Part shown: positions 26,001-36,715 of the stretch, one piece after another | Numbering within the stretch: position 1 is the first letter of the stretch | Layout of the letters: the number at the start of each line of letters is the position of its first letter | Assembly: GCF_002078875.1 (NCBI RefSeq) | Contig: NC_034412.1 | Location: forward strand, 27,534,133-27,598,132 | Reading direction: 5' to 3' | Length of the DNA: 64,000 nucleotides | From: Numida meleagris | Taxonomy: Eukaryota; Chordata; Aves; Galliformes; Numididae | Translations under genes and position numbers: made by a program | Notes under the pieces: generated by a model | The model's database searches: none | What the model was told of the DNA's origin: nothing | Seen by the model: the letters and a program-made list of their open reading frames with translations, nothing else

Positions 26001-27819
26001 CTCAAAAATCCAGTGTCAGTGAGAAAGAGCAAGCTAACACTAAGCAAACAAAAATTTACCAAGCCTTTTCCTTTCTTAAATACACCTAAATGGATATTAA
26101 AGGGATATTAAAGGATGTAAAACAATATGCCACTGCATCCTTCTGCTGCGTGCTGGGTTAGGAACATTGATGCTGAAAATCAAAATGATAATCTGCAGCC
26201 TTAAGAATCTCAGATGTACAGGAATTTTAAAGAGAGTCTTCACTCTGAGTCTTATTAATAAAAAAAAAAACTACCAATGAATTTTGCACGACTTTATATA
26301 TACACAACAGTGTAGCTATTTTGGAGTAAATAACTCTATTTAATACACAAATAGATATTCGGAATTCAAAGTATCTATGCAATAATATAGTTTGCTATTC
26401 ACGCTCTATTAGAAAAACAAATATACAAGACTCCTTGCCTATCTTTTAACCATTAGCAGCTTAATGATCAGAATTTTAAGGTTTCTTACAATTTCTATGC
26501 ACATAGTGACTCCAGGAACAAATGCCCAGTTTATCAAAACTGCAAGACTAACTGACTACATGTGGATCTTTTGTCTCTCGCAAGGCAAACAGAGAGAACA
26601 ATAAAAACAAAATTATTAGCTATTCTACTTCACGTGGCTCATGAAGGACATGGATGTAGTGCACAAATTAATAAAACACTCAGCAAGCTATAACCCAAAC
26701 TTTAATGTCTATCTTTTCATTAATTTGAGAGCTGTTATAGCTCAGAAATCATGACAACATGGGGAGTGTGGGGAAGTTATTTTTGATATTCATTTCCAAG
26801 GCTCTGAAAGTATAAGTTAAATCATCGGTGTAGCTTTATTAACTTTTCATGTATAATGTACACGGTATATGCAAAAAACAAGCATGGAAACCCTTCAAAA
26901 TTTTTATTTATGCATGGAAAGACATTACTGAGAGCCTACAGCAGTAGATGAATGTGACTATCATGCTGAAAAGATGTAAAGGACACAAATATATTAAAAA
27001 ATTAGATTTTTTTGTTCCATAGGGGGCATCAATTTTAAGATCTAGTGCCTGAAGCACTCAGCTAAAGCCTCAAAGAAAACCCCATGGTGCAGCTAACACC
27101 AGTACTACTATCTCCCCTGCTGAATGCAACAAGAACATGCAAATGGAGATTGTTCAAATATTTTTGTGACAATAATTCTCTAAGCACAAATGCAAGGAAT
27201 TGGCCTGTTATTAGACAGTAGAGCAAAATGTAATTATACCTAAGCAGAACAGTTTCAATTCACTTAAGAAACTGTTCCCAGTTTGAAGAATACTTTGCAT
27301 AATACGGAAGTTAAACCTTAGGAGAGGTATTAACTGTTCTTGTTGTTTTGCTTTTTATTTTTAAATTTTCGTGTTTCAAGAAAAGAACTAAATCCACTCA
27401 TACATCAACATGTAGAACACTTTTTAATGAATATTACTGTTTATCAAAAACAGCCTGGAGCAAAAATCATCAAAAATAAGATAGGATTTTCATTTTTATT
27501 TTTAAATACTTCAGTAATACTAATTATTGCTATATTTCTGAATTACCTAAGAATTAAAAGGAAGCAAAAATGGAAGATACAAGTACAACATGCACGTTGG
27601 AAGCCCGAAAAGTTCAAAATTAGTATTGTACTTTTCTGATATTGTAGCTGATGTTCATTCTTCTTAAAAGGCATGGAAAATAAGTGAAAAATATGGTCAG
27701 TTTTCAAAACACCATGATTCAGTGCTGTGTGTCTAGTAGTTTTTTGTGAATCAGAATAGTTTCTGCCAAAGGACTTGATAATACATAAGAACAGCAATGT
27801 GATTAACTGGGTTGTTAAG
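23013..27819. other. FSTL5 intron 1, AT-rich unique DNA
   Basis: This is AT-rich sequence with homopolymer runs (T14 near 24600, A12 near 25570). No exon, RNA gene or named repeat is recognisable. Confidence 0.5.
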
Positions 27820-27909
27820 TAGTATGGTTAGGTTGCAGTTGGACTTGATGATCTTGAATGTCTTTTCTAACCTGAGCAATTCTATGATGATTTTATGATG
27901 ATTCTATGA
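27820..27909 (+). mobile_element. CR1 3'-end scrap
   Basis: GGTTGCAGTTGGACTTGATG, ATCTTGAATGTCTTTTCTAACC and a decayed octamer tail (ATTCTATGATGATTTTATG) identify the last about 90 bases of a CR1. Confidence 0.8.
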
Positions 27910-28317
27910 CTAAAAGTATTTCAATTTGAAAATCAGCACTCAAGACTGAAGACATTGATTTCTCATTGAAGGCGAACTTATGGCTAACCTTGGCTGCCAC
28001 AAAGAGAGAGAGGAGTCTTGGAACTTAACTCCATTTTACAAGGACAAACCAAAAATACTGTGTGGAAGAGCCTTTCTTCCTTCATTGTGGACTTCCCACT
28101 GTTAACACAAATGATGAACATTACCATCTTGAGCAACAACAAAGAAGAAATCAATTACTCACTGTTAAAATAATGTTTCCTTTTAATATCACCTTTTGTA
28201 CTCTAATGAATTGTACTGGCCTAACAACATATGTTTGAAAATAATATTGTCTTTTTGATTATTTTCAAAGCCTTCACTTCTAGAACCTTATGAATAGCTC
28301 TGATAAATTAAAACCAA

Positions 28318-29998
28318 GAGCTGGCCTCCTCAGACGTGGAGATGGCTGACTTACTTAAAGAGTACTTTACCTCAGTCTTCAAAGCCAGCCGTGCTTCTCA
28401 CACCTCTCGTGTCCCTGAACTTCTAAGCAGGGGGAGCAAAATCCCTCCCAGTGTAAGAGTGGAGCAAGTCCAAGATCACTTCATGAGGATGAATGTCTTA
28501 GGGGCCAGATGATATGCATCCAAGGATTTTGAAGGAACTAGCTGATGTAGTTGTCAAGCTGCTCTCCATCATATTTGAAAAATCACAGCTGTCAGGCAAA
28601 GTCTGCAGTGACTGGATAAAGGGAAACATCACTCACATATTCTAGAAAGGGAGAAAGGAAGATCTGGGGAACTACAGACCAGTGAGCCTCATGTCTGTTC
28701 CTGAGAAGATCATGGGTCCTCCTGGAAGACATGTTAAGGCACATGTGAGATGAGGTGCTGAAGCATGGCTTCAACAAGGGCAGATCATGCCTGACCAATC
28801 TGGTGGTCTTTCTTGATGGAGGAACAGCATCAGTTGGCAAAAGAAGGGCAACTGATGTCATCTGCCTGGACTTGTGCAAGGCCTTTGACACGGTCCCACA
28901 CCACATACTTATCTCTAATTGGATTTGAAGGCTGGACTATCAGTTGGATAAAGAATTGGTTGGACGGTTGTAGCCAGAGGATTGTTGCCAACAGCAATAT
29001 GATAAGGTGGAGGCTGGTCATGTGTGGTGCCCCCCAGGGGTTCATCTTGGAACCTGTGCTCCACATCATCTTTATCAAAGACACAGACAGTAGGATTTTG
29101 TGTATCCTCAGCAAGTTTGCTGATGACGCTAAGCTAAGTGGTGCAGTTGACACAACAGAAGGAAGGGAAGCCATCCAGAGGGACCTGGACAGGCTCAGAA
29201 AGTGGGCACATGAGAATCTAATGAGGTTTAACAATGCCAAGTGCAAGGTGTTGCACTTGGGACAAGGCAATCCTGGATATGAGTACAGTATGGGTGAAGA
29301 ACTCATTGAGAGCAGCCCTCTCAGAGGACTTGGGGGTCCTAATGGACAAGAAGCTGGACATGAGCCAGAAGTACGCCCTTGCAGCCTGAAAGGCCAACAG
29401 TATCCTGGGCTGCATCAACAGAGGGGTGGCCAGCAGGGTGAGGGAGGTGACTGACCCCCTCTACTCTGCCCTTGTGAGGCCCCATCTGGAGTACTGTGCC
29501 CAAACCTGGGACCTTCAGTACAAGAAGGATGCAGAGCTGTTGGAGCGGGTCTAAGAGAGGGCCACTAAGATGATCAAAGGGCTGAAGCACCTCTCCTGTG
29601 AAGATAAATTGAGGAAGTTGGGCTTGTTTAGCTTGGAGAAGAGAAGGCTCTGGAAAGATCTCACTGAAGCCTTCCAGTACTTAAAGGAAGCTTACAAGCA
29701 GGAGGGGGACCAACTTTTTACACTATCCGATAGTGATAGGACCAGGGGGAATGGCCTTAAACTAAAAGAGGGGAGATTTAGAGTAGGTGTTAGGAAGAAA
29801 AGTTTTTACTCAGAGGGTGGTGAGGTGCTGAGACAGGTTGCCCAGGAAGTTGTGGATGCCCCATCCCTGGAGGTATTCAAGGCCACGCTGGATGGGATCC
29901 TGGGCAGCCTGATTTAGTGGTTGGCAACTCTGCCCATGGCAGAGGGGTAGGAACTAGATGAACTTTAAGGTCCCCTCCAACCTAAGGTATTCTGTGAA
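28318..29998 (+). mobile_element. CR1 LINE, 1.7 kb, degenerate
   Basis: This is a 5'-truncated CR1 of the same general subfamily as the copy at 8.8-12.0 kb. It begins in the linker (TCAGACGTGGAGATGGCTGA corresponds to the ASTDVEKAE region) and ends at a worn tail (TATTCTGTGAA). It contains the reverse transcriptase core but with many substitutions, stops and indels, so it is older than the copies at 1-4700. Confidence 0.92.
28480..29920 (+). pseudogene. CR1 reverse transcriptase remnant, frameshifted
   Basis: Recognisable blocks in order are [15 protein letters not shown], the [10 protein letters not shown] block, [14 protein letters not shown] (the two Asp of the active site are retained), [25 protein letters not shown], then after frame changes [27 protein letters not shown] and DAPSLEVFKATLDGILGSLI. 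The SKAFD box is altered to LCKAFD. There are several frame changes (about 28.5, 28.7 and 29.33 kb) and a stop near 29552. It is not a host gene. Confidence 0.85.
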
Positions 29999-30601
29999 TA
30001 CCTGCACCAAAAGTAAAATCAGCCTTTACCAGAGGTACACAGAAGTCTTAGATTTCATTCTACAGGTTCAACAATCTCTTCTTTCACAAAGCAAGTGAAC
30101 AGTCACCTAGATGTTATTTAGATCTAATGTCTTATGAAGGTTTCTGCTCCCTGTTGACTTAAGTCCTTAGAAGGGAAAGAGTAGACCCTGCTAGGACAGG
30201 TGATGAAGAAGTGATGAAAAAATAAATCACTAAAATGAGCCACAATAATTCTCTTGAAATCAAAATGCAGATGTAAAGAGCGTTTTCAGAATGAACATAG
30301 TGCCTCTCTTCTTTTACTCATGTTTTCTGTTGTTTTAATAGAAAGTCAAGCTGCTGCAGCTCTCACATGTGAACTGCTCCATGTGCATTTACATGCATAT
30401 GCAGCCTTCCATGAAACAGAAGTGAAGTTTGTTCTCAGAGTGGAGATATTGGTCTTTTCTGCTGAACAGTCCTCAACACCTTATGTCAGATCACATATAA
30501 GAGTACTGTATCTTGTTTTGGGCACTCAGTGCACAAAAGTTACATTTAAGCTGGAGAAACCTCAGAAGAAGACAATGTGCATAAACTGTGGATATAAGGT
30601 G
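29999..30601. other. Spacer between CR1 and solo LTR
   Basis: About 600 bases of non-repeat sequence. An open frame at 30254-30613 on the plus strand ends inside the LTR and shows no domain. I do not call it a gene. Confidence 0.5.
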
Positions 30602-30605
30602 GAAC

Positions 30606-30772
30606 TGAATTAGGGAGTTAGGGGCCCTGAGTTGGGTCTTAGTTTAACTGTCCACTAAATTAGGGGCCCTGAGTTGGGTCTTAGTTTAACTGTCCACTAA
30701 ATTGCTTAGCTTATCTTCACTGCCAGATGAATTAGGGAGTCAGGGGCCTTGGGTTGGGTCTTCACTGCCAGA
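30606..30772 (+). repeat. Tandem repeats in LTR U3
   Basis: A 42-bp unit (TTAGGGGCCCTGAGTTGGGT and onward) occurs twice without change at 30618-30659 and 30660-30701. The opening bases of the LTR, TGAATTAGGGAGT, recur at 30728 at the head of a variant unit. CTTCACTGCCAGA occurs at both ends of that unit with a 45-bp period. U3 tandem repeats are typical of retroviral enhancers. Confidence 0.85.
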
Positions 30773-31217
30773 CATTGTTTAGTTTAGCTCTCCATTATCA
30801 GATTGATGCAAGTCAGTAAGAGAAGAACAGGAAAACAGTGAAGGGGGAACGAGTATGATAAGAAACTACAAAGGCATGCAAGATAGGAGAGCCTCCCCTG
30901 GGACAAAGGTCAAGATGAAGACTCCTGACTTCATCCAAGAACGCCCACCGAATGGGGAGGAGGACGTCGAGCCTTCATCCAGCGACCACCAGAAGGGGCT
31001 ACAATGCATGCGCAAAGGGGAGGAAAAGTAATGAATATGTAACCGGGCTCAATGAATATGTATAAGTTTGGCTTTTAAATGTCTAACACTTTTGTCTAGG
31101 GGTATGCGAGTTTGGTAGGGCGGTGACCCCCTCGCATCCGGTGTGGGAGCAGCACCGTAATAAACATACCTGCTTTATAACCTAATCTCGGGTTATGGAG
31201 TTTGATTCCGCAAGTCA
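30606..31217 (+). mobile_element. Solo LTR of an endogenous retrovirus, 612 bp
   Basis: This LTR is bounded by TGA at the 5' end and TCA at the 3' end and is flanked by a perfect 4-bp direct repeat GAAC (30602-30605 and 31218-31221), the signature of retroviral integration. Internal order fits an LTR read on the plus strand: U3 tandem repeats (30606-30772), a TATA-like TATAAGTT at 31061-31068, then AATAAA at 31159-31164 about 95 bases further. No gag, pol or env sequence is attached, so it is the product of recombination between two LTRs. A 4-bp duplication is usual for class I (gamma-like) elements, but I cannot name the family. Confidence 0.82.
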
Positions 31218-31221
31218 GAAC

Positions 31222-34200
31222 TACTTCACAGTTATTTTGCCTACTTTTTTTTTCCACAGTTTATTTGCAATTTTCCTAAATAAATCTCTTAGACACCTCA
31301 GCATTTCCATGCATCATACTCTTGTTGCTCCTTACTGAGTTTGTTTCTTGATATCACCGTAAGGGAATGACTATCACCAAATACAGAACTCTTACCATAG
31401 GATTATTTATGTAATCATAATCCTGGTGGTACTGTTTTCAGTCACCAAAGGAAACAAAAGTTGTACTTATTTTTTGACTGCTCTTGAACATAAGTTAAAA
31501 ATTTCTATTACATTGCACCTGATTAATGTTGCAAGCTGTTTTAAAAGTATTTTATTTCTTTTTACAAATGTTAATAACTTCTTCATGAAGAAACTAAGAA
31601 AGTTCTTCAGAAAGCTTTTAATATGCTGATTTGAAAATGACAGTGGCATTTAACACGAGTACCCATTCAGTGTAAAAATACTTCAGAATAACAATAAGCC
31701 TTATTTTAAGAAAAAAGAGAGAAAAAAGATCACTGTGTGAGTGGAAGAAAAAAAAAAGTATTTAAAATATCCTCCATCATCTTCCAACTAACATTTTCAA
31801 GTACTTTATTATACAATAAAGTCTTTCTGAAGCCTGCTCTGAAAAGCACTGCTGGACACTAATCTCAATTAATTCAAATGCAAATAAACTGTGAACTTCA
31901 CCCTACTTCAAGCAATCAGCGCAAGTATTGCCAGATCTCCCCTCGTTTAACTCTTTACGACTTGTCTTGAGATTTGCACAATTCAGTGAAGCAGCCAAGT
32001 GATTCACCACTAATTTCACTTCGAAAGTAGACTTACTATTTTCATAAGGTAAATACCCACATAAACATTGCTATCAAATAAACTCTGCTATCAAATCAAG
32101 CTAAAAATAGGTAACAAATACATATTTTCAAGTAGTTTCCACACCAAGTGGGCAAAGAGTTATTTGTGGCTAGATTACAACAGTTCCGTTTACTTGAACT
32201 GATTTCATTACACCTCTCAAGGCAGTATGCTCAGCCAGAATAACCAGAGATATTACTGACATACAGGAAATGGGAGATAACGGCAAATGGGGAGCAGTTT
32301 CACTGTTTTTCTGCCACAATAACGGCACAGAAATTTCTTTATCTGCACTGACCCATCCTTACTGCTCCGGTAAAACCAGAACAGAACAAATGAAAACACA
32401 CAGTGATAAATGTAAGCGCTCGAATAAGTGCTACTTATTAGGAAACAAGACTTTGAAACCAGAGGTTACTCAATTAACCTCAAACCTAAAGAATTTGTAA
32501 AGTAGCACAGAAGAGAGTTAGGATGTCGATTTGATTCCTTTGAAGGTACAACTGGATTCCCTGCTTATTAGTAATCTTTGATTTTAATGAGGATGTTAAA
32601 GGGAGTTTCACTCAGCACTGTTTTCAAAGGTGCCATACAACCACAACTGTCACTCAACGCTCAGCCTTCTCAATATCTATTTAGAATACAGTTTCAGTGT
32701 ACAGTTCTACTAATGTAAAAAGAATGTTCTTTGTCTTTTCTGTCTATCAAGAGGCAGGAAAAGCGCACTGTATTAAATATGTATAATATCTCATGTAAAC
32801 AAGTTCCCAGACTTTCGATTTGTTGACAGCTATTCCCTATGCATTGAAAAAAAAATTTTAAACGCTTGAACTATAAAACAGGTTTAAACAGACTTGCAGA
32901 TAAACTTGCTAATCTATTTACTCTGCTTTAAAGTTATGCAACATTACAGGTCAAGCCACACTGAATAATTAACAATTATTTTCCTGTGCTAACTTAGAAA
33001 AAAAAGAAAAAGAGTGGCATTTGATTCACAACTCCTTCTCAAAGCTGCAATTCACTCTTGGAATGATGCTTAATACCCTGTATTATTCCATAGAATTTGT
33101 CAGTATGGGGAAAAATATTGAGAATTAGCCACCTAAGTTTCATTTGGCCTTTTACTTTAGAAATTTCTAAGCTAAATTCAGAACTGTTAAGAGGCAGAAC
33201 TACTCATATTGGAGCTCCACCTTCTCACCTGGCTTTGAAATTAATTTCATTAGAACTTTATATTCTCTAGAAAACAAGGAAGAGTGATGCAAAACTTCTT
33301 TTCTGAATTTTTATAGAAGATAACAGTCCAGAGCTGCATGCATTTATTCGAAGGAAATTTATTTTTTATATAATTTTAACAAAATAATTTATATGTTTGT
33401 ATATTTTGCTTTTCCTGGAGTTGAATGTTCCTGCTTTTTTAAACATATACTGAAGATTATTGGAAAAACTCTCACCAAAAATGATTTTAAAAAATCACAA
33501 TGATGAACCAGCTTAGTACAATAAATCTAGAACACATCTAGAACCAAAGTAACACTTTCTTAGGGTTGTTTTTCCCTGAGTACCATTTACCAGCCCCGCA
33601 AACATCTAGGCGACCCACTAGCCTACAAGTTTTAAAATGTGTTGATGTAATCAATAAGCATATGTCAGCACACGCACATACACATGTGCTGGTCAATGTA
33701 TGCAGGGTCTATAAAGCAGCACTTAAGCAGCATGTTTCCCTGAATACTAATTTTATGCCAGCAGTCCTTCCTGAGTTTGCAGTATTTTTGCAGACAACTA
33801 TTTAGCCATGTCATTAGTATCCTGTTGTATTCAACTTTTGACTATTAAAGGTCTTGGAACTTGACATTTCCTTCCAAGTATACAAATATACTTGAAAAGG
33901 ATTACTGCTGAAGACAATAGTAAAATGTCTAAAGACTTTTTATAACAACAAATGACCAGAATTGCTATGGACCACAATGTACAAAATTCCACTTGATGTA
34001 TAAGCATATTTAGAAAACCACTTTGTTGAAGTATAGTAGTGCCATTTTATTCCCTTTAGAGTCTACTTATCATTCCAAAGCTCTATTTTTAAAACATGAT
34101 TTATAAAATAAAGCAGTCACATGGAAACCAAGACAAAACATTGCATGGAAAATACAAAAGTGTAAGATAGAAATTAAGGTGCAAAATTAATGTTTCAGCT

Positions 34201-35019
34201 TCAAAGTTTATCATCTGATTGATGCTGGTAAAATGACGGATCTCAGCAAGATCAATGACTTTCACTCATGTAATGATGGATATAGTCCCTTTGCAGTTAA
34301 CAGGACTGCTTGTATGAATAAAGACTACTCAAGTGAACAAGGATTTGCAGATGCAGTTCATGAACGTGTCAATGACAGATGAAAACACCTGTCTTAGTTC
34401 ATAGGTAGACTGTTAATGAGAATTTATAGTCAATCTAAGTTCTGTGCAATAAAAATTCTTCCCTACCTTTTGGAAAGAGGAAGATGATAGCTGTTTCATA
34501 ACTAGTGAAAAAAAAAGAGTAAATCATCCATATTTCTTAATACCTCTTAAATGCAATGAAAGTCTTAGCAACCTATAGTACATTCACCCCAATTTTCTCG
34601 CTTTCAACTTTACTCCTCAGTATTTCTATGCTGCTGCCAGATGGTTTTCTTTTTATTCTTGCTGATAAAAATATTCAGTACAAACACCTTAACATTAAAC
34701 AAATGATACAGGAACAAAAAAAGGCCACAATAACATGAAATAAATCTGCTATGATCAGCTTCATACCACCAACAAAAGTTTCTCCATGCTTACAGTTACA
34801 ACAGCTGCTAGTACTTGGACAAAACAACTACATACAGAAAAAATGTGTCTTAGGTTTCCATTCCATAGAAAATTTACCAGAGCCACAAGAGTATAAGGCA
34901 ATACATCATGCTACAAAATGCAGGGTGAGGGCATCATTTGCTTGTCTGTTCTGTTCAGTCATTTCAGTTGCACTGGCTACAAGCAGCAGATTCCTTCTGG
35001 AATCAACCGTTACCTCAGA
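31222..35019. other. FSTL5 intron 1, 5' proximal part
   Basis: This is AT-rich unique DNA downstream (in gene sense) of the putative promoter. No exon or named repeat is recognisable. Confidence 0.5.
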
Positions 35020-35140
35020 CAGAAGTCCCTGCATGGTGCTCTGCCCTTAGTGTGCAGAAATCCTTGCACTGTGTTCTGTGTGTGCAGAACTCCCTGCATG
35101 GTGCCTTGCTCTGCCTGTGCAAAACTCCAGCAACTCCCAG
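35020..35140. repeat. Minisatellite, three units of 30-35 bp
   Basis: Units begin CAGAAGTCCCTGCATGGTGC (35020-35054), CAGAAATCCTTGCACTGTG (35055-35084) and CAGAACTCCCTGCATGGTGC (35085-35119), followed by a partial CAAAACTCC. The middle unit is 5 bp shorter. Runs of CTGTGTGTG close each unit. It lies about 1 kb inside intron 1 from the putative exon 1 donor. Confidence 0.8.
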
Positions 35141-35208
35141 AAGCAGTAGAAAAACCTTCTGTGAAACAGAGAGCCCTACCAAGCTTATAAAAGGTTAAAC
35201 ACTTCTGG

Positions 35209-35242
35209 AATAGCAAGACATTTCAAATAGCAAGGCATTTCA
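35209..35242. repeat. 17-bp tandem duplication
   Basis: AATAGCAAGACATTTCA (35209-35225) is followed directly by AATAGCAAGGCATTTCA (35226-35242), one mismatch apart. Confidence 0.85.
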
Positions 35243-36055
35243 TCTACCCACACTTTCCAGCTCCATTCAGCCACCAACAACAGCAGTACTATAGTGCAAT
35301 GTACTTCTGCATTATTAAATCTGAGTTATGCATTTACACCTAGTTACAGTCTGGAGGAAGGCCTGCCATTTGTCAGTCAATAGCAGAGGAAACAACTCAC
35401 AACTTTCACGGGCTCACACACACTACACTGTACACTGACCTTGGAGCCGGCAATCATGCTGATCCCTTTCAGAAATATGCTATTTCACAAGTTCCCAGCT
35501 TTACAGCCTACAATGGTTAATCACGTACCGAGGTCCAGCTGTCCTTCTGTATTGCATACACACAAGCACGCAGACGAACACACAGAAGCATGAGGCTATG
35601 CTTTTAAATCCTCTTTAATTCCTACTTTGCTCTCTACTTCCAAGGATGACCTTACGTATCCCTTCTGGCTCCAGACAGGATCATTTAGGGCTTTTCTTGT
35701 CCCCCCAGACTGGTGTTTATACAAAGCAGTTTCTGTAACGTCTCTTGATCGCCCTTTAAAATATTGAAGATTTTTAAAATAAAATATTTTCAGACATTTA
35801 AACATCTCCCTAAATAACAAGTTTTCAAGAAAAAAAATAAGCCTCTAACTTCTTGTTCTGGCTCCATCTTTTGTTTCCAGAATCCCTTTTGCAGATGCAT
35901 GCCTCTTTCCCAAGTGTTGCCCCTACACCAACCTAAGGACAAACAAGCTCCCAACTTTGCTCAGCCTTTAATTACCAGCATCTCCATCTCATCGCCACCC
36001 CACTACTACTTATACATAGATATCACGCAAAGGAGAAAAAAAAAATCCTGCTTAC

Positions 36056-36258
36056 CTTATCCAAGAGTCACTAAAGTCCTCCAGGAAAAAAAAGACCCAA
36101 ACCAAAATGCCGGGTCCTTGCGCACAAATCGCAAACACCGGGATACTTCTCCGTTCCGCAAAACGAGGCGGCTGCCAGCCGTGGATAACTCGCCTCAATC
36201 CGCGGCCCCGCGCAGCGCAGCGAAGCCTGCCGGCCGCAGGCGCCGCGGGAGGCGCGCG
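36056..36258 (-). other. FSTL5: FSTL5 putative non-coding exon 1 (5' UTR), 5' end in gap
   Basis: On the minus strand the GC-rich island leads into an exon end CTCTTGGATAAG followed by GTAAGCAGG, a near-consensus donor at 36056/36055. The 203 bases between the gap and the donor contain no ATG on the minus strand, as expected of a clean leader. Spliced to the acceptor at 8281, this gives a leader continuing directly into GAGCAGATCTGTAAAG and the FSTL5 start. The 5' end is unknown because of the N run. The assignment to FSTL5 rests on orientation, splice signals and the lack of any other gene nearby. Confidence 0.6.
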
Positions 36259-36715
36259 NNNNNNNNNNNNNNNNNNNNNNNNNNNNNNNNNNNNNNNNNN
36301 NNNNNNNNNNNNNNNNNNNNNNNNNNNNNNNNNNNNNNNNNNNNNNNNNNNNNNNNNNNNNNNNNNNNNNNNNNNNNNNNNNNNNNNNNNNNNNNNNNNN
36401 NNNNNNNNNNNNNGCAACTCCCTCCCGCCCCCCTTTATTATCATTAGTATGGGAAGCCCGCGTCTCAGCTCCCCCGCTGCCAGCCCGTCGGAGGGTTCTC
36501 TCCCCCTCGCAGGGGGAGCTGTTGTCCCGGTGGAGTTCGCTGCTCCCCCTGTCCCCTCCCTTTCCTCCGGCCACCCCCACCCCGGGAGTGAAGACCCGAG
36601 GCCTCGGCCTTGCGGGCAGACTGCAGCCCGTGCGCCAGCAGGAAGAAGTGCAACTGCTGCGAAGCAGCGAGTGGCTCCCTACCCAAGCGAGCGCCAGGGA
36701 TTAGCGTGCTTCCAT
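36110..36715. promoter_or_regulatory. CpG island, putative FSTL5 promoter
   Basis: This is the only CpG-dense region in the window. It is rich in CGCG, CCGC and GGCG words (36120-36258 and 36414-36710), while the rest of the window is AT-rich and CpG-poor. It contains a 155-base gap. Upstream of the putative exon on the minus strand there is an AATAAAGG word (about 36433-36440) and then GGGGGGCGGGAGGG, a GC-box-like run. If these act as core promoter elements, transcription would start inside the gap. Confidence 0.75.
36259..36413. other. Assembly gap (155 N) in CpG island
   Basis: A run of 155 N is flanked by very GC-rich sequence (GGCGCGCG on the left side). It is probably a sequencing drop-out caused by base composition. 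It is likely to contain the transcription start and first part of exon 1. Confidence 1.

Noticed and set aside
30254..30613. 119-codon open frame, plus strand
   Set aside because: It ends inside the solo LTR, resembles no protein family and lacks any exon signals that I can support.
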